DNA from: Lachnospiraceae bacterium
Lineage (GTDB): Bacteria > Bacillota > Clostridia > Lachnospirales > Lachnospiraceae
Direction: 5' to 3'
Length of the DNA: 64,000 bases
Assembly: GCA_021628825.1 (NCBI GenBank)
Contig: JAJXRY010000002.1
Location: 1,240,001 to 1,304,000, forward strand
A program made the position numbers and the translations under genes. The notes below the pieces were generated by a model. The model did not search any database. It saw nothing but the letters and a program-made list of their open reading frames with translations, and was not told the DNA's origin. This document shows positions 19,275 through 29,756 of this stretch, in pieces; positions within the stretch are counted from its first letter, which is position 1, and each line of letters begins with the position of its first letter.

Positions 19275-20038
19275 ATGGAAGAATTCAGAAAAGAAAAAAA
19301 TGAATCCATTATAGAGGGAAGAAATGTAGTGATTGAAGCATTTCGTTCCGGACAGTCCATTGACCGGCTTTATATTCTGGATGGCTGTCAGGACGGACCG
19401 ATCATGACGATCAAGCGGGAAGCGAGAAAGCATGATGTGGTCATTAAATATGTATCGAAGGAGCGTCTGGATCAGATTTCAGAAACCGGGAAGCATCAGG
19501 GCGTTGTGGCAACGATCGCAGCCTATGAATATTCAGAGGTAGAGGACATGCTTGCGCTTGCCAGAGAAAAGAACGAGCCTCCGTTTTTTTGTTCTTACTG
19601 GATAATATTGAGGATCCACACAACTTAGGAGCTATTATCCGTACGGCGAACCTTGCCGGTGCGCATGGGGTCATTATCCCGAAGAACCGTGCGGTAGGAC
19701 TTACGGCGACGGTAGCAAGAACCTCTGCGGGAGCGTTGAACTACACGAAGGTAGCCCGTGTGACGAATATGGCACAGACAATAGAAGAACTGAAACAGCA
19801 GGGCTTATGGTTTGTCTGTGCGGATATGGGCGGAGAAATGATGTATGACTTAAATCTGACAGGACCGATCGGTCTGGTGATTGGCAATGAAGGATCCGGT
19901 GTAGGCCGCCTTGTGAAGGAAAAGTGTGATATGGTGGCTTCCATCCCCATGCATGGTGACATTGATTCCCTGAATGCTTCGGTGGCAGCCGGTGTTCTGG
20001 CTTATGAGATTGTCAGACAGCGGATCAAAGCAAAATAA
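19275..20038 (+). CDS. rlmB: 23S rRNA 2'-O-methyltransferase RlmB/TrmH family (frame broken)
   Basis: About 254 residues. A SPOUT-fold methyltransferase that probably 2'-O-methylates a guanosine in 23S rRNA with SAM. The N-terminal substrate-binding domain starts at MEEFRKEKNESIIEGRNVV. The C-terminal SpoU domain shows LLDNIEDPHNLGAIIRTA (motif 1), LVIGNEGSGV (motif 2) and IPMHGDIDSLNASVAAGVL (motif 3). The T7 run at 19584-19590 splits the two domains and should be one base shorter. It starts 44 bases after mrnC. Confidence 0.92.
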
Positions 20039-20070
20039 GTGTAACAGTGCAATAAAGAAAGTGTTTCTAT

Positions 20071-21607
20071 ATGAAGGTAGCCGGAAGAATCCTTGCAACC
20101 ATGATTGCAATGGTGGCAATTTTGCTGATTGCCGTGGGAGCAGATAAAGGATTGAATTATTTGGAAAAAAAGAAAATACGAGAAGGAATGCGAAGAGCTG
20201 TATGCAGAAAATCATGCAGAGGCAGAACAACTGCGGACACAGATTGAAGAGCTTTCGCAGGACGAAGTAGCAGTAGAGACGTTTCTTCAGGAGTATGCAG
20301 TGGCTGATCCGGAAGACGAGGATGAAGATGTGCTGCAGGAGTTCCTGACCGCATCGCCCGGAGACAATGGTTCCGGAGAGAATGCATCTGAGGAGAGCGT
20401 TTCGGATGGGGAATCTATCTCAGGAGATATGCTGTCCGGGGAGGATATTGTTGCAGATGTATCACAGAATGCAGTTTGGGACAATGGTATTTCGGGTAAC
20501 AGTATTGTAGATAATCCTATTTCGGATCATGATCGTTCCGATCATACGATTTCCGAAAATCAGGTTTCCGGGAATAACGCTTCTGGGGGTGGTATTTCTC
20601 TAACTACGGTTTCCGGGAATATTCTGGTACGTCCGACGTTGCGGGAGCGCAGGCTTGAACAGAGTTCTTATATGGAAACGGTTGAATGGAATGAGGCAGA
20701 TCAGGCGGTGATTGGACAAAGCACCCTGGACTTTTCAGATAAAAAGATTGCCTGTCTGGGTGACAGTATCACACAGGCAGCAAATCTTGAAAACATGGAG
20801 GATTACCAACAGTATTCCTACCCGGCGAAGCTGGCAGAAGTTCTGGGAGCGAAGGAAGTCGTAAATCTTGGAATTGGGGGATCCTCGATCGGAAGATACT
20901 GGCAGGATGCCTTTGTGGAACGTTACATGGATATTCCGGAGGACACAGACCTCATTCTGGTTATGGGAGGAACGAATGACGGCTTTTGCCTGCATAAGGA
21001 AAATGTAGGAAATTTTGAAGAACGTGCTCCCCGTACCCTGATCGGAGATCTGGATGAACTGATGCGGGGCTTAAAAGAAAATTATCCCGATGCGGAGGTC
21101 GTTTTCATTACACCGCTTCCCAATGTCCTGCATGACATTCTGCGCAAGGAACGTCCGGAACTGATGTCACAGCGTGTCATCGTGGACAGTATGATTGTAC
21201 TTGCAAAAGAATATGAATTTGATGTCATTGATCTGTATGATTCGAATTTACTGGACAGTCACGATGCGGCAGTGATTTCAAATTATATGCCGGATGGTGT
21301 ACATTGCAATCCGGATGGTTATCAGATTCTGGCGGAGCACATAGCAGCCGATCTGATCCGACTGCAGGATTCACTGGATGAGGAAGATGCAGAAAATAAA
21401 GATGATTGGGAAGATATAACAGATCCGGAATCTACAGAAGAAGCTAAGTCTGAGATTCTGCCGGATATTCTGAAATTCCGGGAAAGCAATACTGCGAAAA
21501 GCGGGGATGGCATTGACACAGAGGATAAGGAAATGAAAGAGGAAGAAGCGGCAGAGGCACAGATTCAGAGGGACATGAAGATTGAGGTGAGCACCTATGG
21601 TCAATGA
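20071..21607 (+). CDS. Membrane-anchored SGNH/GDSL hydrolase (frame broken)
   Basis: About 512 residues after repair. Residues 1-30 form a signal anchor (ILATMIAMVAILLIAVGA). An acidic coiled segment and a low-complexity Ser/Gly/Asn/Asp linker built from imperfect IS-x-N/SGN units (20360-20640) follow. The SGNH domain shows CLGDSITQA (catalytic Ser), GIGGSS (Gly), GGTND (Asn) and PDGVHCNPDGYQ (Asp/His). It would be an extracytoplasmic esterase, for example on cell-wall acyl groups. The A7 run near 20165 shifts the frame after the anchor. It occupies the position of yacP/rae1 between rlmB and sigH, and its TGA overlaps the sigH ATG. Confidence 0.85.
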
Positions 21608-22212
21608 GTATGCAAAAATACAGTGATGAAGAACTGATTGTACAGCTTCGGGATGGAGACCATGCCATTACCGATTATATTATGGAAAAGTATAAGAATC
21701 TGGTGCGAAGCAAGGCACAGTCGATGTATATTCTGGGAGCGGACAGGGAAGATCTGATTCAGGAAGGGATGATCGGACTTTTTAAGGCAATCCGCGATTA
21801 TGATACGGGACGGGATGCCAGTTTTTTCACCTTTGCGGATCTGTGTGTGTCCAGGCAGATGTATACGGCGGTTCAGGCAGCTGGACGGTTGAAAAATGCA
21901 CCGCTCAATTCCTATATTTCTATTTATGCGGACTATTCCCAGCAGGAGGGGGGCGAGTCCTCAGAGGAGGTAAAGCTTATTAACAGTCTGATATCACCAT
22001 CCGAGAAGAATCCGGAGGAACTGCTGATTGACCGCGAAAATGTGGAACGCATTGAGCAGATGATTGAGAAGGAATTAAGTCCTTTTGAAAAACAGGTATT
22101 GGATCTGTACCTTACCGGAATGTCCTATGGGCAGATCGCAAAGGTTCTTGGTAGGGATGATAAATCCACATACAATGCCCTGCAGCGTGTGAAAACCAAG
22201 ATTCGTAAGTAA
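21604..22212 (+). CDS. sigH: RNA polymerase sigma factor SigH (Spo0H)
   Basis: 202 residues. Sigma-70 family factor for the transition state and early sporulation. Region 2 is clear (DEELIVQLRDGDHAITDYIMEKY, EDLIQEGMIGLFKAIRDYD, FFTFADLCVSRQMYTAVQ). Region 4 follows with SPFEKQVLDLYLTGMSYGQIA and the recognition helix KSTYNALQRVKTKIRK. ATGA overlap with the SGNH hydrolase gene implies coupling. Its place at the end of the cysE-cysS-mrnC-rlmB cluster matches Bacillus and Clostridium synteny. It suggests a spore-forming lineage. Confidence 0.93.
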   Translation: MSMQKYSDEELIVQLRDGDHAITDYIMEKYKNLVRSKAQSMYILGADREDLIQEGMIGLFKAIRDYDTGRDASFFTFADLCVSRQMYTAVQAAGRLKNAPLNSYISIYADYSQQEGGESSEEVKLINSLISPSEKNPEELLIDRENVERIEQMIEKELSPFEKQVLDLYLTGMSYGQIAKVLGRDDKSTYNALQRVKTKIRK

Positions 22213-22239
22213 TTGAAGGGAAACAATTAAATTTTTTTA

Positions 22240-22299
22240 TAAACTTTAAGAAGGGTGTATTGACGAAGATTTTTTTGAGCGCAATATACTCTTTTTTTA
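22240..22299 (+). terminator. Terminator after sigH
   Basis: GGGTGTATTG pairs with CAATATACTC (two G-T pairs) around an 18-base loop, followed by TTTTTTT. It closes the long cysE-to-sigH operon. Confidence 0.6.
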
Positions 22300-22390
22300 T
22301 TGTAACCTGATTAAAAATATCTGCAATTTTAAAGCGTATATGCATCCCATTTTGCAGGTTTATAGGAAAGCAAAGAAAGGCGAAAGAAGA

Positions 22391-25300
22391 ATGTTTGGAA
22401 AATTCAGTGTAAAGAAACCGTATACTGTTCTGGTGGCAGTAGTGCTTGTAATTGTTTTGGGAATTGTGTCATTTACCAAGATGACCTCGGATCTGCTGCC
22501 GAACATCAGCTTTCCTTATGTACTTGTCATGACAACTTATCCGGGAGCAAGCCCGGAAACGGTAGAAATGGTCGTGACAAAGCCTGTGGAGTCTTCGATG
22601 GCTACCGTAAGTAATATTGAAGAAATCAGTTCTGTTTCGAGTGAAAATTATTCGATGGTGATTCTGCAGTTTGCCCAGTCGGCAGATATGAATGCCGTTT
22701 CTTTGGAGATTCGTGAAAATCTGGATCAGATCAAGAGCTACTGGGACGATTCCGTCGGGAACCCGATTATTACGAAAATGAATCCGGATATGCTGCCGGT
22801 TATGATCGCGGCAGTTGGTGGAAAGGATATGTCCGCGGCAGAAATTACGGATCTGACAAACAATACCATTATTCCGGAGCTTGAAAGTATTGAAGGAGTA
22901 GCTTCCGTAAGCGGAATGGGACTTCTGGAAGAGAGTGTGAATGTTATTATCCGTCAGGAAAAGATCGATGCGATCAATGAGCAGGTGTTTGGCTCCATTG
23001 ATAAAGAAATTGATGAAAATCTGGCAGACTTGGAGGAAAATAAGCAGGATATTTACGATGGACAGGCAGAACTGGAAAAATGCGAAGAAGGAGCTTGCAG
23101 ATTCCGAAGCAGATCTTGCCGAAAAGCAGCAGGAATTGAATGATTCCAGGGCAGAGCTTGAAAATTCGAAAAAAAGAACTTGCGGATGGACGGAATGAAC
23201 TGGCTGATAAAAAGAGCCAGTTGGAAAGTGGAAAAACCGAACTAAACAGTAAAAAGGATGCAACCACGAAACAGCTTGCCGAGGCAGAAACGCAGCTTCT
23301 TACCGCAAAGGCTGATGCCGAGGCAGCAAAGACACACTTACAGCTTGAAATCCAGACCGCAGAAGCTACGGTGAAGGGGCTGGATAGCGGTATAGAGCAG
23401 GCACAGGCCGGAGTGCAGGCGATTGAACAGGCAATTACGGCGGTGGATGGGATTACAGGTGCTATCACGGCAATTGATGGTATGGGAGACTCATCAATAA
23501 TCTTCGAAAGTCTTACAGAGGAGCAGAAGGAGAGTATCAGTCAGATATGTATTTCTGTAGGAATACCTGTTCCATCTGGTAATAATACAATGGGAGATAT
23601 CAAAAAAATTCCCTTAATCAGTGTAAGGAAAGAATTCTTGGTGGCGAAAGTGATACAAGTAAACTGGAAGCACAAAAAAAGCTGAACTGCAAAGCACCAT
23701 TGCTGACCTCGAATCTCAGAAGGCCATGGCAGCAGCACCGATCGACCAGTATAAGTCCGCGCTTTCTGAAATCGAGGGAAACATCAGCAAACTGGACAGT
23801 GCGTTAACGGAATTATATAAGGGCAACTTACAGGCAGCGATTGAGTTTGCCAATGCGCAGACTACAATCAGCCTGGGAGAAATGCAGATTGCTTCCGCAG
23901 AATCCCAACTGGATTCCGCACAGAAGCAGCTTGAATCCGGAGAAGAGCAGTTGAAGTCCGGACAGGAACAGCTGGATGCCGGAGCCGATCAGATTAAGGA
24001 CGGCTACGACCAGATCAATGACAGTGCGGAACAGCTCGCGGATGCCCTGCAGCAGATTCTGGATGGCGAAGAGCAGATTGAGGAAGCAAGGGAGGATGCG
24101 TACGACCAGGCAGATATGAATGGCATTCTTACAGTCGATACAGTGGAACAGCTCCTGGCAGCGCAGAACTTTTCGATGCCTGCCGGATACGTTACGGAGG
24201 ATGGAATTTCTTACCTGATCCGTGTAGGTGACAAGCCGGATACAGTAGAAGAATTAAAGGCCATGCCGATTTTAAATGTGGATATGGATGGCGTGGATGT
24301 GATTACGCTTGGAGATGTTGCCGATGTCTTTATGACCGACAATTCGGCAGACATTTATACGAATGTCAATGGAGAGCCGGGTATTCTTTTTAACCATGCA
24401 GAAGCAGACCGGTTATTCGACCGGAGAAGTATCCGACAAGATCCTCGCCAAGTTTGACGACCTGTTAGAGCAGAACGATGGATTGATGCTCATTACCCTT
24501 ATGGATCAGGGAATTTATATTGATATGGTGACCGATTCCATCTTTAACAATATTATTTTCGGAGCCGGACTTGCCATTATCATTCTGTTACTGTTCCTAA
24601 GGGATATTCGTCCGACTGCGGTAATTGCCTGCTCCATTCCGATCAGTATTGTAGCGGCGGTGGTCTGCATGTATTTCAGTGGCGTGACCCTGAATGTCAT
24701 TTCTCTTTCCGGACTGGCGCTGGGTATCGGTATGCTGGTAGATAACTCGATCGTGGTAATTGAGAATATTTACCGGTTGCGAAGCGAAGGGGCGTCGGTA
24801 AAGGAGGCAGCCATTGAAGGAACGAGGGAAGTAGCAGGAGCGATTGCTGCATCGACCCTGACAACCGTCTGTGTCTTCCTTCCGATTGTCTTTACCGAAG
24901 GAATCACACGGCAGTTGTTCGTAGATATGGGACTGACGATCGGGTATTCCCTTGGTGCAAGTCTCCTCGTAGCCCTTACGGTCGTTCCGGCAATGTCCTC
25001 GAAGATTCTGGTAAAAAAACAAAGGAACAGAAGGAGAGCCGGTTCTTTAATGGGATGATCAATGGTTATGGAAGGGTTCTTGACTGGTCCCTAAAGCATA
25101 AAGCAGTGATCTTTATCGGAGTTCTGGTTCTGCTTGTGGGAAGTGCCCTGGCGTCCCTTTCCAAAGGAACGGCGTTCATGCCTTCCATGGAAAGCACGCA
25201 GATGACCATTACGTTAGAATTGCCGGATACCACACCGTTAAGTGAAACCGCAGAGGTAACGGACCGGGTAGTGGAGATCTTAAGAAATATGGAAGATGTT

Positions 25301-26640
25301 GAGGATGTGGGAGCGATGGCGAGCACATCTACAATGGGATCGTTAGTAGGGGGATCGGATAACAGTTCGACACATGAAACCAGCATCTATCTGACTACGG
25401 TAGAAAAGCCGAAGTTAAATAACAAGGAGCTTTCCAATGCGATTGGGGAGCAGACCGCACAGCTCTGTGAAGAGACCGGAGCAGAATTGAGTATTGAAAC
25501 TTCCATGATGGATATGAGTGCGCTTGGAGGCGATGGCATTTCCATTCAGATACGGGGACGTGACCTTGATATCTTACAGCAGGCAGCCAAAGAAGTAGCC
25601 GCCATTGTGGAAGCTACGGAAGGAACAACGGAAGTTTCCGACGGTCTGGAGGAGGCGACCGGTGAGATGCGGATCCTCATTGACCGTGATAAGACCATGG
25701 ATCAGGGGCTCACGGTAGCTGAAGTTTACCAGCAGATCGCAGCGAAGCTGCAGGAATCCTCCAGTGCGACAACCCTTGAAACAACGACGAAGGAATATGA
25801 GGTTTATGTAAAGAATGCCAATGATATGGCGCTCACCCGGAAGCTGGTGCAGGAGCTTGTCATTGAGAAGACAGATAAAGACAATAAGAAGGTGGAAATT
25901 CCGCTTAAGGATATTGCAACGTTTGAGGATACCATTTCTCCGAAATCGGTAAGAAGAGCGGACCAGAACCGTTATATTGCGGTATCGGCATCCATTGCAG
26001 ACGGGTACAATGTGGGGCTGGTATCCCGGGAACTGGAACGGAATCTGGCAGATTATGAGGTGCCGGAAGGTTATTCTCTCGTGATGGAGGGCGAAAATGA
26101 GATGATTATGGATGCCATGCAGCAGTTGATGCTTATGCTGCTTCTGGCGGTCATTTTCATGTATCTGATTATGGTAGCCCAGTTCCAGTCCCTGAAATCT
26201 CCGTTTATCATTATGTTTACGATTCCGCTGGCATTTACGGGTGGCTTCTTAGGACTGTTCCTTGGAAACTGTGAGCTCAGTGTCGTTGCGGTCATCGGCT
26301 TTGTCATGCTGGCCGGTATTATTGTAAATAACGGTATTGTAATTGTAGATTATATGAACCAGTTGATTGCGCAGGGAGTGGAAAAGCATGAGGCAATTTT
26401 TGCAGGCAGGTAAAAACAAGACTTCGTCCGGTACTGATGACGGCATTAACGACGATCCTGGGACTGTTACCTATGGTATTTGGTACGGATATGGGGTCAG
26501 CGATGGGTAAGCCGATGGCGATTGTTACGGTAGGAGGTCTGCTTTACGGTACATTGCTGACCCTGCTTGTGGTTCCCTGTATCTATGATCTGATGAACCG
26601 TAAGAAGAAAAGTAAGAGTAAGGAGCAGGAACAAGCTTAA
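22391..26640 (+). CDS. RND-family efflux transporter with long periplasmic-side coiled coil (frame broken)
   Basis: About 1,410 residues. AcrB/HAE-type hydrophobic export permease. The N-terminal helix, SDLLPNISFPYVLVMTTYPGASPETVE, is a classic RND start. Helix 4 GLALGIGMLVDNSIVVIENI and helix 10 VMLAGIIVNNGIVIVDYMN are present, as is the GLLYGTLLTLLVVPCIY end. Between them (about 23040-24110) lies a heptad-rich insert dominated by repeated ELxxxxxEL / SGxEQLxxG units, found in RND proteins of Gram-positive anaerobes that lack an outer-membrane partner. Frame breaks lie near 23080, 23172, 23677, 24395, 25015 and 26410, all at homopolymers. No MFP or TolC gene is adjacent. Confidence 0.88.
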
Positions 26641-26719
26641 CAGACAGCGGGAAGAAAAGTAAAAGCAAATAGAAGGAATAAGATCAGCAGATCAACAGAG
26701 GGTAGAAAGAGGGGGACAA

Positions 26720-26895
26720 ATGCAGACACAGGAAAACAATCCGAAGATGCTGGATGCAATGAAACAATATCACATCCTCTGGGACAGCCGGAGTAAGGAT
26801 GCAGGAGAATGTATGCCGTTAGGTGGCAGAGACATTGGCTGCAACGTCTGGGTGGAGAACAATGTCTTGTATTTTTATATGGCCGAAGGAGGTGG
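26720..26895 (+). pseudogene. Fragment of a DUF5703-like glycosidase-associated protein
   Basis: From ATG 26720 (RBS GGGGGAC) the frame encodes MLDAMKQYHILWDSRSKDAG then CMPLGGRDIGCNVWVENN and LYFYMAEGG. This is the N-terminal pattern of large secreted DUF5703/GH95-associated proteins (SMPLGGGDIGCNVW). Homology ends after about 58 residues and the following 100 bases do not fit that family in any frame. Unlike neighbouring breaks this is not mended by a one-base change, so I take it as the stump of a deleted gene. Confidence 0.5.
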
Positions 26896-27002
26896 ATGTG
26901 GAATTCGAACTCTGGATCGAGAAGGGTGCGTATGTTGAGCGTGAGTATGTGGGTGGAAAGCTCACTTATCATAAATATTTACAGGAAGAGGAACTTGGAA
27001 AA

Positions 27003-28692
27003 ATGATTCGGACATTTAATACACATAGCATTAGAAAACAGAGAGAACTGACCGGGAGATATTGGAATTTTACACCTTGTCAGGGGGATTATGCAGGGGA
27101 GTCGTTCAAGGTTGCTACGCCAAGTTGCTTTGAAAGCTATCCGAAGTTTGCCAATTATCGTGGACAGGGAGAATACAGCACAACATTTGAAGCCCAAGGA
27201 AATATACGTCTTGAATTTAAAGGAGTCAGTCATACAGCAGAAGTTTTTTTCTGGATGGAAGGAAGATTGCGGAGCATTATAATGCGTACACGATTTTTGA
27301 TGCGGTATGTACGGATCTTAAACCTGGGGTTCATACATTGATGGTAAGAGCGGACAATCGCTTTAGTGAGAAAAGTGCCTTGCATATTCCCAATGATTAT
27401 ATGACCTATGGTGGTATCATCCGTCCAATTGTGCTGGAAGAGGTAAGAGCGGCTTATATTCAGTATGTACATGTGACACCATACCGGGCAAATGGAAAAA
27501 TGGAATGCCAGGGTTACAGTGAAGCTAAAGAATGTATTTTTCGAAAGATTCTGTTTCAAAGGAAGAGAAGCGCTTTGATCTTGCTTTGGAACTGGCAGGA
27601 CTAAATGTGATGTTATCCGATATTGATATAACAACACAACAGGAAATTACAACAGAATGTGTTTTTGAAAATGTAGAAGCATGGACACCGGAACATCCCC
27701 AGTTATATGAGGTTCAGGTTCGGCTGCTTCAGAAGGGAATGGTATATGATGATCTGATTGACCGGTTTGGGTTCCGCGAAATTCATGTTTCGGGTAAAGA
27801 GATTTATCTGAACGATAAAAAAATCCGGATTAAAGGACTCTGTAGACACGAGGATCATCCGCAATTTGGCTGTGCACTACCGTTTGCTGCAATGGCAGCA
27901 GATCTGGAACTTATAAAGGATCTGGGAGCAAATTCGATCAGAACGTCTCATTATCCCAATGATGAAATTTTTTTAGATATGTGTGATGAAAAATGGAATT
28001 TTTGGTATGGGAAGAAAAATCATGCCAGAGGGTTGAGCGAAGAGGCTATGCGAAATTCCAATTTTGAATGGCAGGCAGAGCAGGTTATTACCGAGATGAT
28101 TCCAGCTCATTATAATCATCCCTCCATTTATATCTGGGGGTATTCTGAATGAATGCGCAAGTGAGACAGAATATGGAAGAGAATGCTATCGAAGGCAGTT
28201 TGATCTGATTCGTAGTCTGGATACATCCAGGTCGTGCTCTTTTGCAAGCTGCAAAAATTAAGACAGATATTTGTCTTGACCTTCCAGATGTAGTTTCCTA
28301 CAATATTTATCCGCTCTGGTATCATGACACACCGGTGGAGGAATATCTCGATGACCTGTATCAATGGATTCAGAGAGATACGAAAGGCTCCGGAAAGCCA
28401 TTTCTTGTGACCGAAATCGGAGCTGGAGGACTTTATGGATATCGTAATGCATATCACTCAAAATGGACGGAGGAATACCAGGCGCAGGCTTTTGGAGAAG
28501 CAGCTTACAGCTGTCTTAAGCTATAAAGATTGCATGGGAGTTTATATTTGGCAATTTTGTGACATCCGGATAAGTGATGAATGTTTTGCGGGAAGACCAA
28601 GAACAATGAATAATAAAGGAATTGTGGATGAGTATCGCAGAGCGAAGCTTGCTTATGATGTGGTGAAGAGGATTTATCATGAAATAAATTGA
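27003..28692 (+). CDS. Glycoside hydrolase family 2 (beta-glucuronidase/galactosidase type, frame broken)
   Basis: About 560 residues after repair. The sugar-binding domain comes first (LTGRYWNF..., YRGQGEYSTTFEAQG, VKVFFDGRKIAEHYNAYT). An Ig-like domain and a TIM barrel follow. GH2 hallmarks are IRIKGLCRHEDHPQFG, SIRTSHYPNDEIFLDMCDE, the acid/base in WGILNECASE, the nucleophile in FLVTEIGAGG, and the terminal GRPRTMNNKGIVDEYRR. That last motif and the overall length suit beta-glucuronidase-like members. At least five homopolymer breaks (near 27247, 27545, 28010, 28137, 28235, 28490) split it. I start at ATG 27003. It has no signal peptide, so it probably cleaves imported glycosides. Confidence 0.8.
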
Positions 28693-28901
28693 TTTTTTTA
28701 GACACAAAAAAAGTTTTTTTCTTCGTGATGTGGTGTACCGGCAGCTACAAGTAAGCTCCGGTATGAATGTGGCACGTCTGACCTAAAGAAACCAAGGTAT
28801 GGGCAGGGGTTGAAGTATCAGTTGCACCTGCAAAGAAAAAGGGTGCAGAAGTACCCAGATCGGCTACAATAGATATAGCAGAAGATAAAGGGAATATTGA
28901 A

Positions 28902-29279
28902 GTGTATAGCATAGGTAAAATTGATCGGGAAATATATAAGTGTATAACCGAGGATATTAGAACAGATGAGGTTATTATTACAGATAATCAAATTCAACAC
29001 ATTAAGGATAGACATCCGGAGGCTTATGATAAAGTGTTAAATAATATTCAGGAAGCAATCAGAGTTCCAGATTATATCATTAGGGATAAGCATGAATACA
29101 CAGGGTTAGTTATCAAGAGAATAGAAATCGAAAGTGGAATCTTACAGGTTGTATTGAGATTATGCACTTCAGAAGATGAACAGGGCTATAAGAACTCTAT
29201 CATTTCCTGTTGGGAGCTCAGTGAGAAAAGACTGCAGAACTACTTGCGGAATAAGGAAATTCTTTACAGTCGGGAATAA
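28902..29279 (+). CDS. Phage-type BECR-fold nuclease-like protein (PBECR)
   Basis: 125 residues from GTG 28902. The frame is open upstream to about 28785 with sensible residues (VWAGVEVSVAPAKKKG), so the true start is unclear and the protein may be the tail of a larger one. The segments VIITDNQIQHIKDRHPEAYD, YTGLVIKRIE and NSIISCWELSEKRLQNYLRN match phage barnase-EndoU-ColicinE5-RelE (PBECR) domains. These occur at the C-termini of phage head proteins and alone in Firmicutes. The conserved H-x-x-x-x-H pattern (HIKDRH) is present. An RNase/toxin-like role is possible but unproven. No immunity gene is evident nearby. Confidence 0.55.
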   Translation: MYSIGKIDREIYKCITEDIRTDEVIITDNQIQHIKDRHPEAYDKVLNNIQEAIRVPDYIIRDKHEYTGLVIKRIEIESGILQVVLRLCTSEDEQGYKNSIISCWELSEKRLQNYLRNKEILYSRE

Positions 29280-29292
29280 ATAGGGTATAATG
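29270..29292 (+). promoter_or_regulatory. Strong promoter for a structured RNA
   Basis: TTTACA, 17-base spacer, perfect TATAAT (29287-29292), located over the last codons of the PBECR gene and aimed at the RNA described next. Confidence 0.75.
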
Positions 29293-29298
29293 TAAGTA

Positions 29299-29468
29299 CA
29301 ATAAGAGAAGAACTATCTGAGGTGGTAAAATTCGTTGCAACCACGCACCCTATGGGTCAAAAGAGATGCAGGAGAGGCGACGCCTGCCGGATAGTTCTTT
29401 GCTTATGATAATAGAAGCTAATCGTCAAATAGTAAGTTCGCAAATGGAGTTGCTGTTTGACTTTTTTA
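29299..29468 (+). ncRNA. Structured non-coding RNA of unassigned class
   Basis: Between a strong promoter and a terminator lies about 100 bases closed by a 10-bp stem, AAGAACTATC (29308-29320 region) with GATAGTTCTT (29391-29400). Inside it are small stems GGTGG/CCACG-like, ACCC-TAT-GGGT and GCAGG...CCTGC. Downstream GTCAAAT...GTTTGAC plus TTTTTT (29424-29467) forms an intrinsic terminator. No ORF with an RBS is present. I compared it by eye with SRP, 6S, tmRNA, T-box, lysine, glycine, cobalamin, THF and c-di-GMP patterns and saw no match. Confidence 0.55.
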
Positions 29469-29492
29469 TTTTGATTCTACATAGAAAAAAAT

Positions 29493-29537
29493 AAAGAAAA
29501 AAACCAGTAAATACGCGCATTCCGCATACTTACTGGC
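29493..29537 (-). terminator. Terminator of the leftward tRNA-Thr gene
   Basis: Read on the minus strand, GCCAGTAA...TTACTGG is followed by TTTTTTTC. It lies 12 bases past the tRNA-Thr 3' end. Confidence 0.8.
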
Positions 29538-29548
29538 TAAAACAAAAA

Positions 29549-29621
29549 AGCTGATGACGGGAATCGAACCCGTGACCTCCGCCTTACCAAGGCGACGCTC
29601 TACCGACTGAGCCACATCAGC
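29549..29621 (-). tRNA. tRNA-Thr (anticodon GGT)
   Basis: A 73-base cloverleaf on the minus strand. Acceptor is GCTGATG/CATCAGC with discriminator T, D-arm GGCTCAGTCGGTAGAGC, anticodon loop TTGGTAA giving GGT, and T-arm GGTTCGATTCC. A likely promoter lies upstream on the same strand: TTGACA (complement of 29668-29673), 18-base spacer, TACTAT (complement of 29644-29649). Confidence 0.95.
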
Positions 29622-29756
29622 ATTGGTGTAATCACCGTTTAGTATAGTATCATACAGGTCATTACTTTGTCAATGGATTTTTTTGGAAAAGTTTTGAAGA
29701 AATTATGCGGAAAAAAGATGATATGGAGATTCGGAGAGGATCAGGGGAAGAGTGTA

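Noticed and set aside
18783..19628. A single fused protein from mini-RNase III and the N-terminal part of RlmB
   Set aside because: The fusion results from one extra A; corrected, mrnC stops at 19230 and rlmB starts at 19275.
22469..23468. Overlapping minus-strand frames opposite the RND transporter
   Set aside because: Antisense of the Glu/Leu-rich coiled coil; Phe/Ser-rich nonsense.
23040..24110. Separate coiled-coil protein within the RND gene
   Set aside because: After mending homopolymers it is continuous with the RND frames on both sides.
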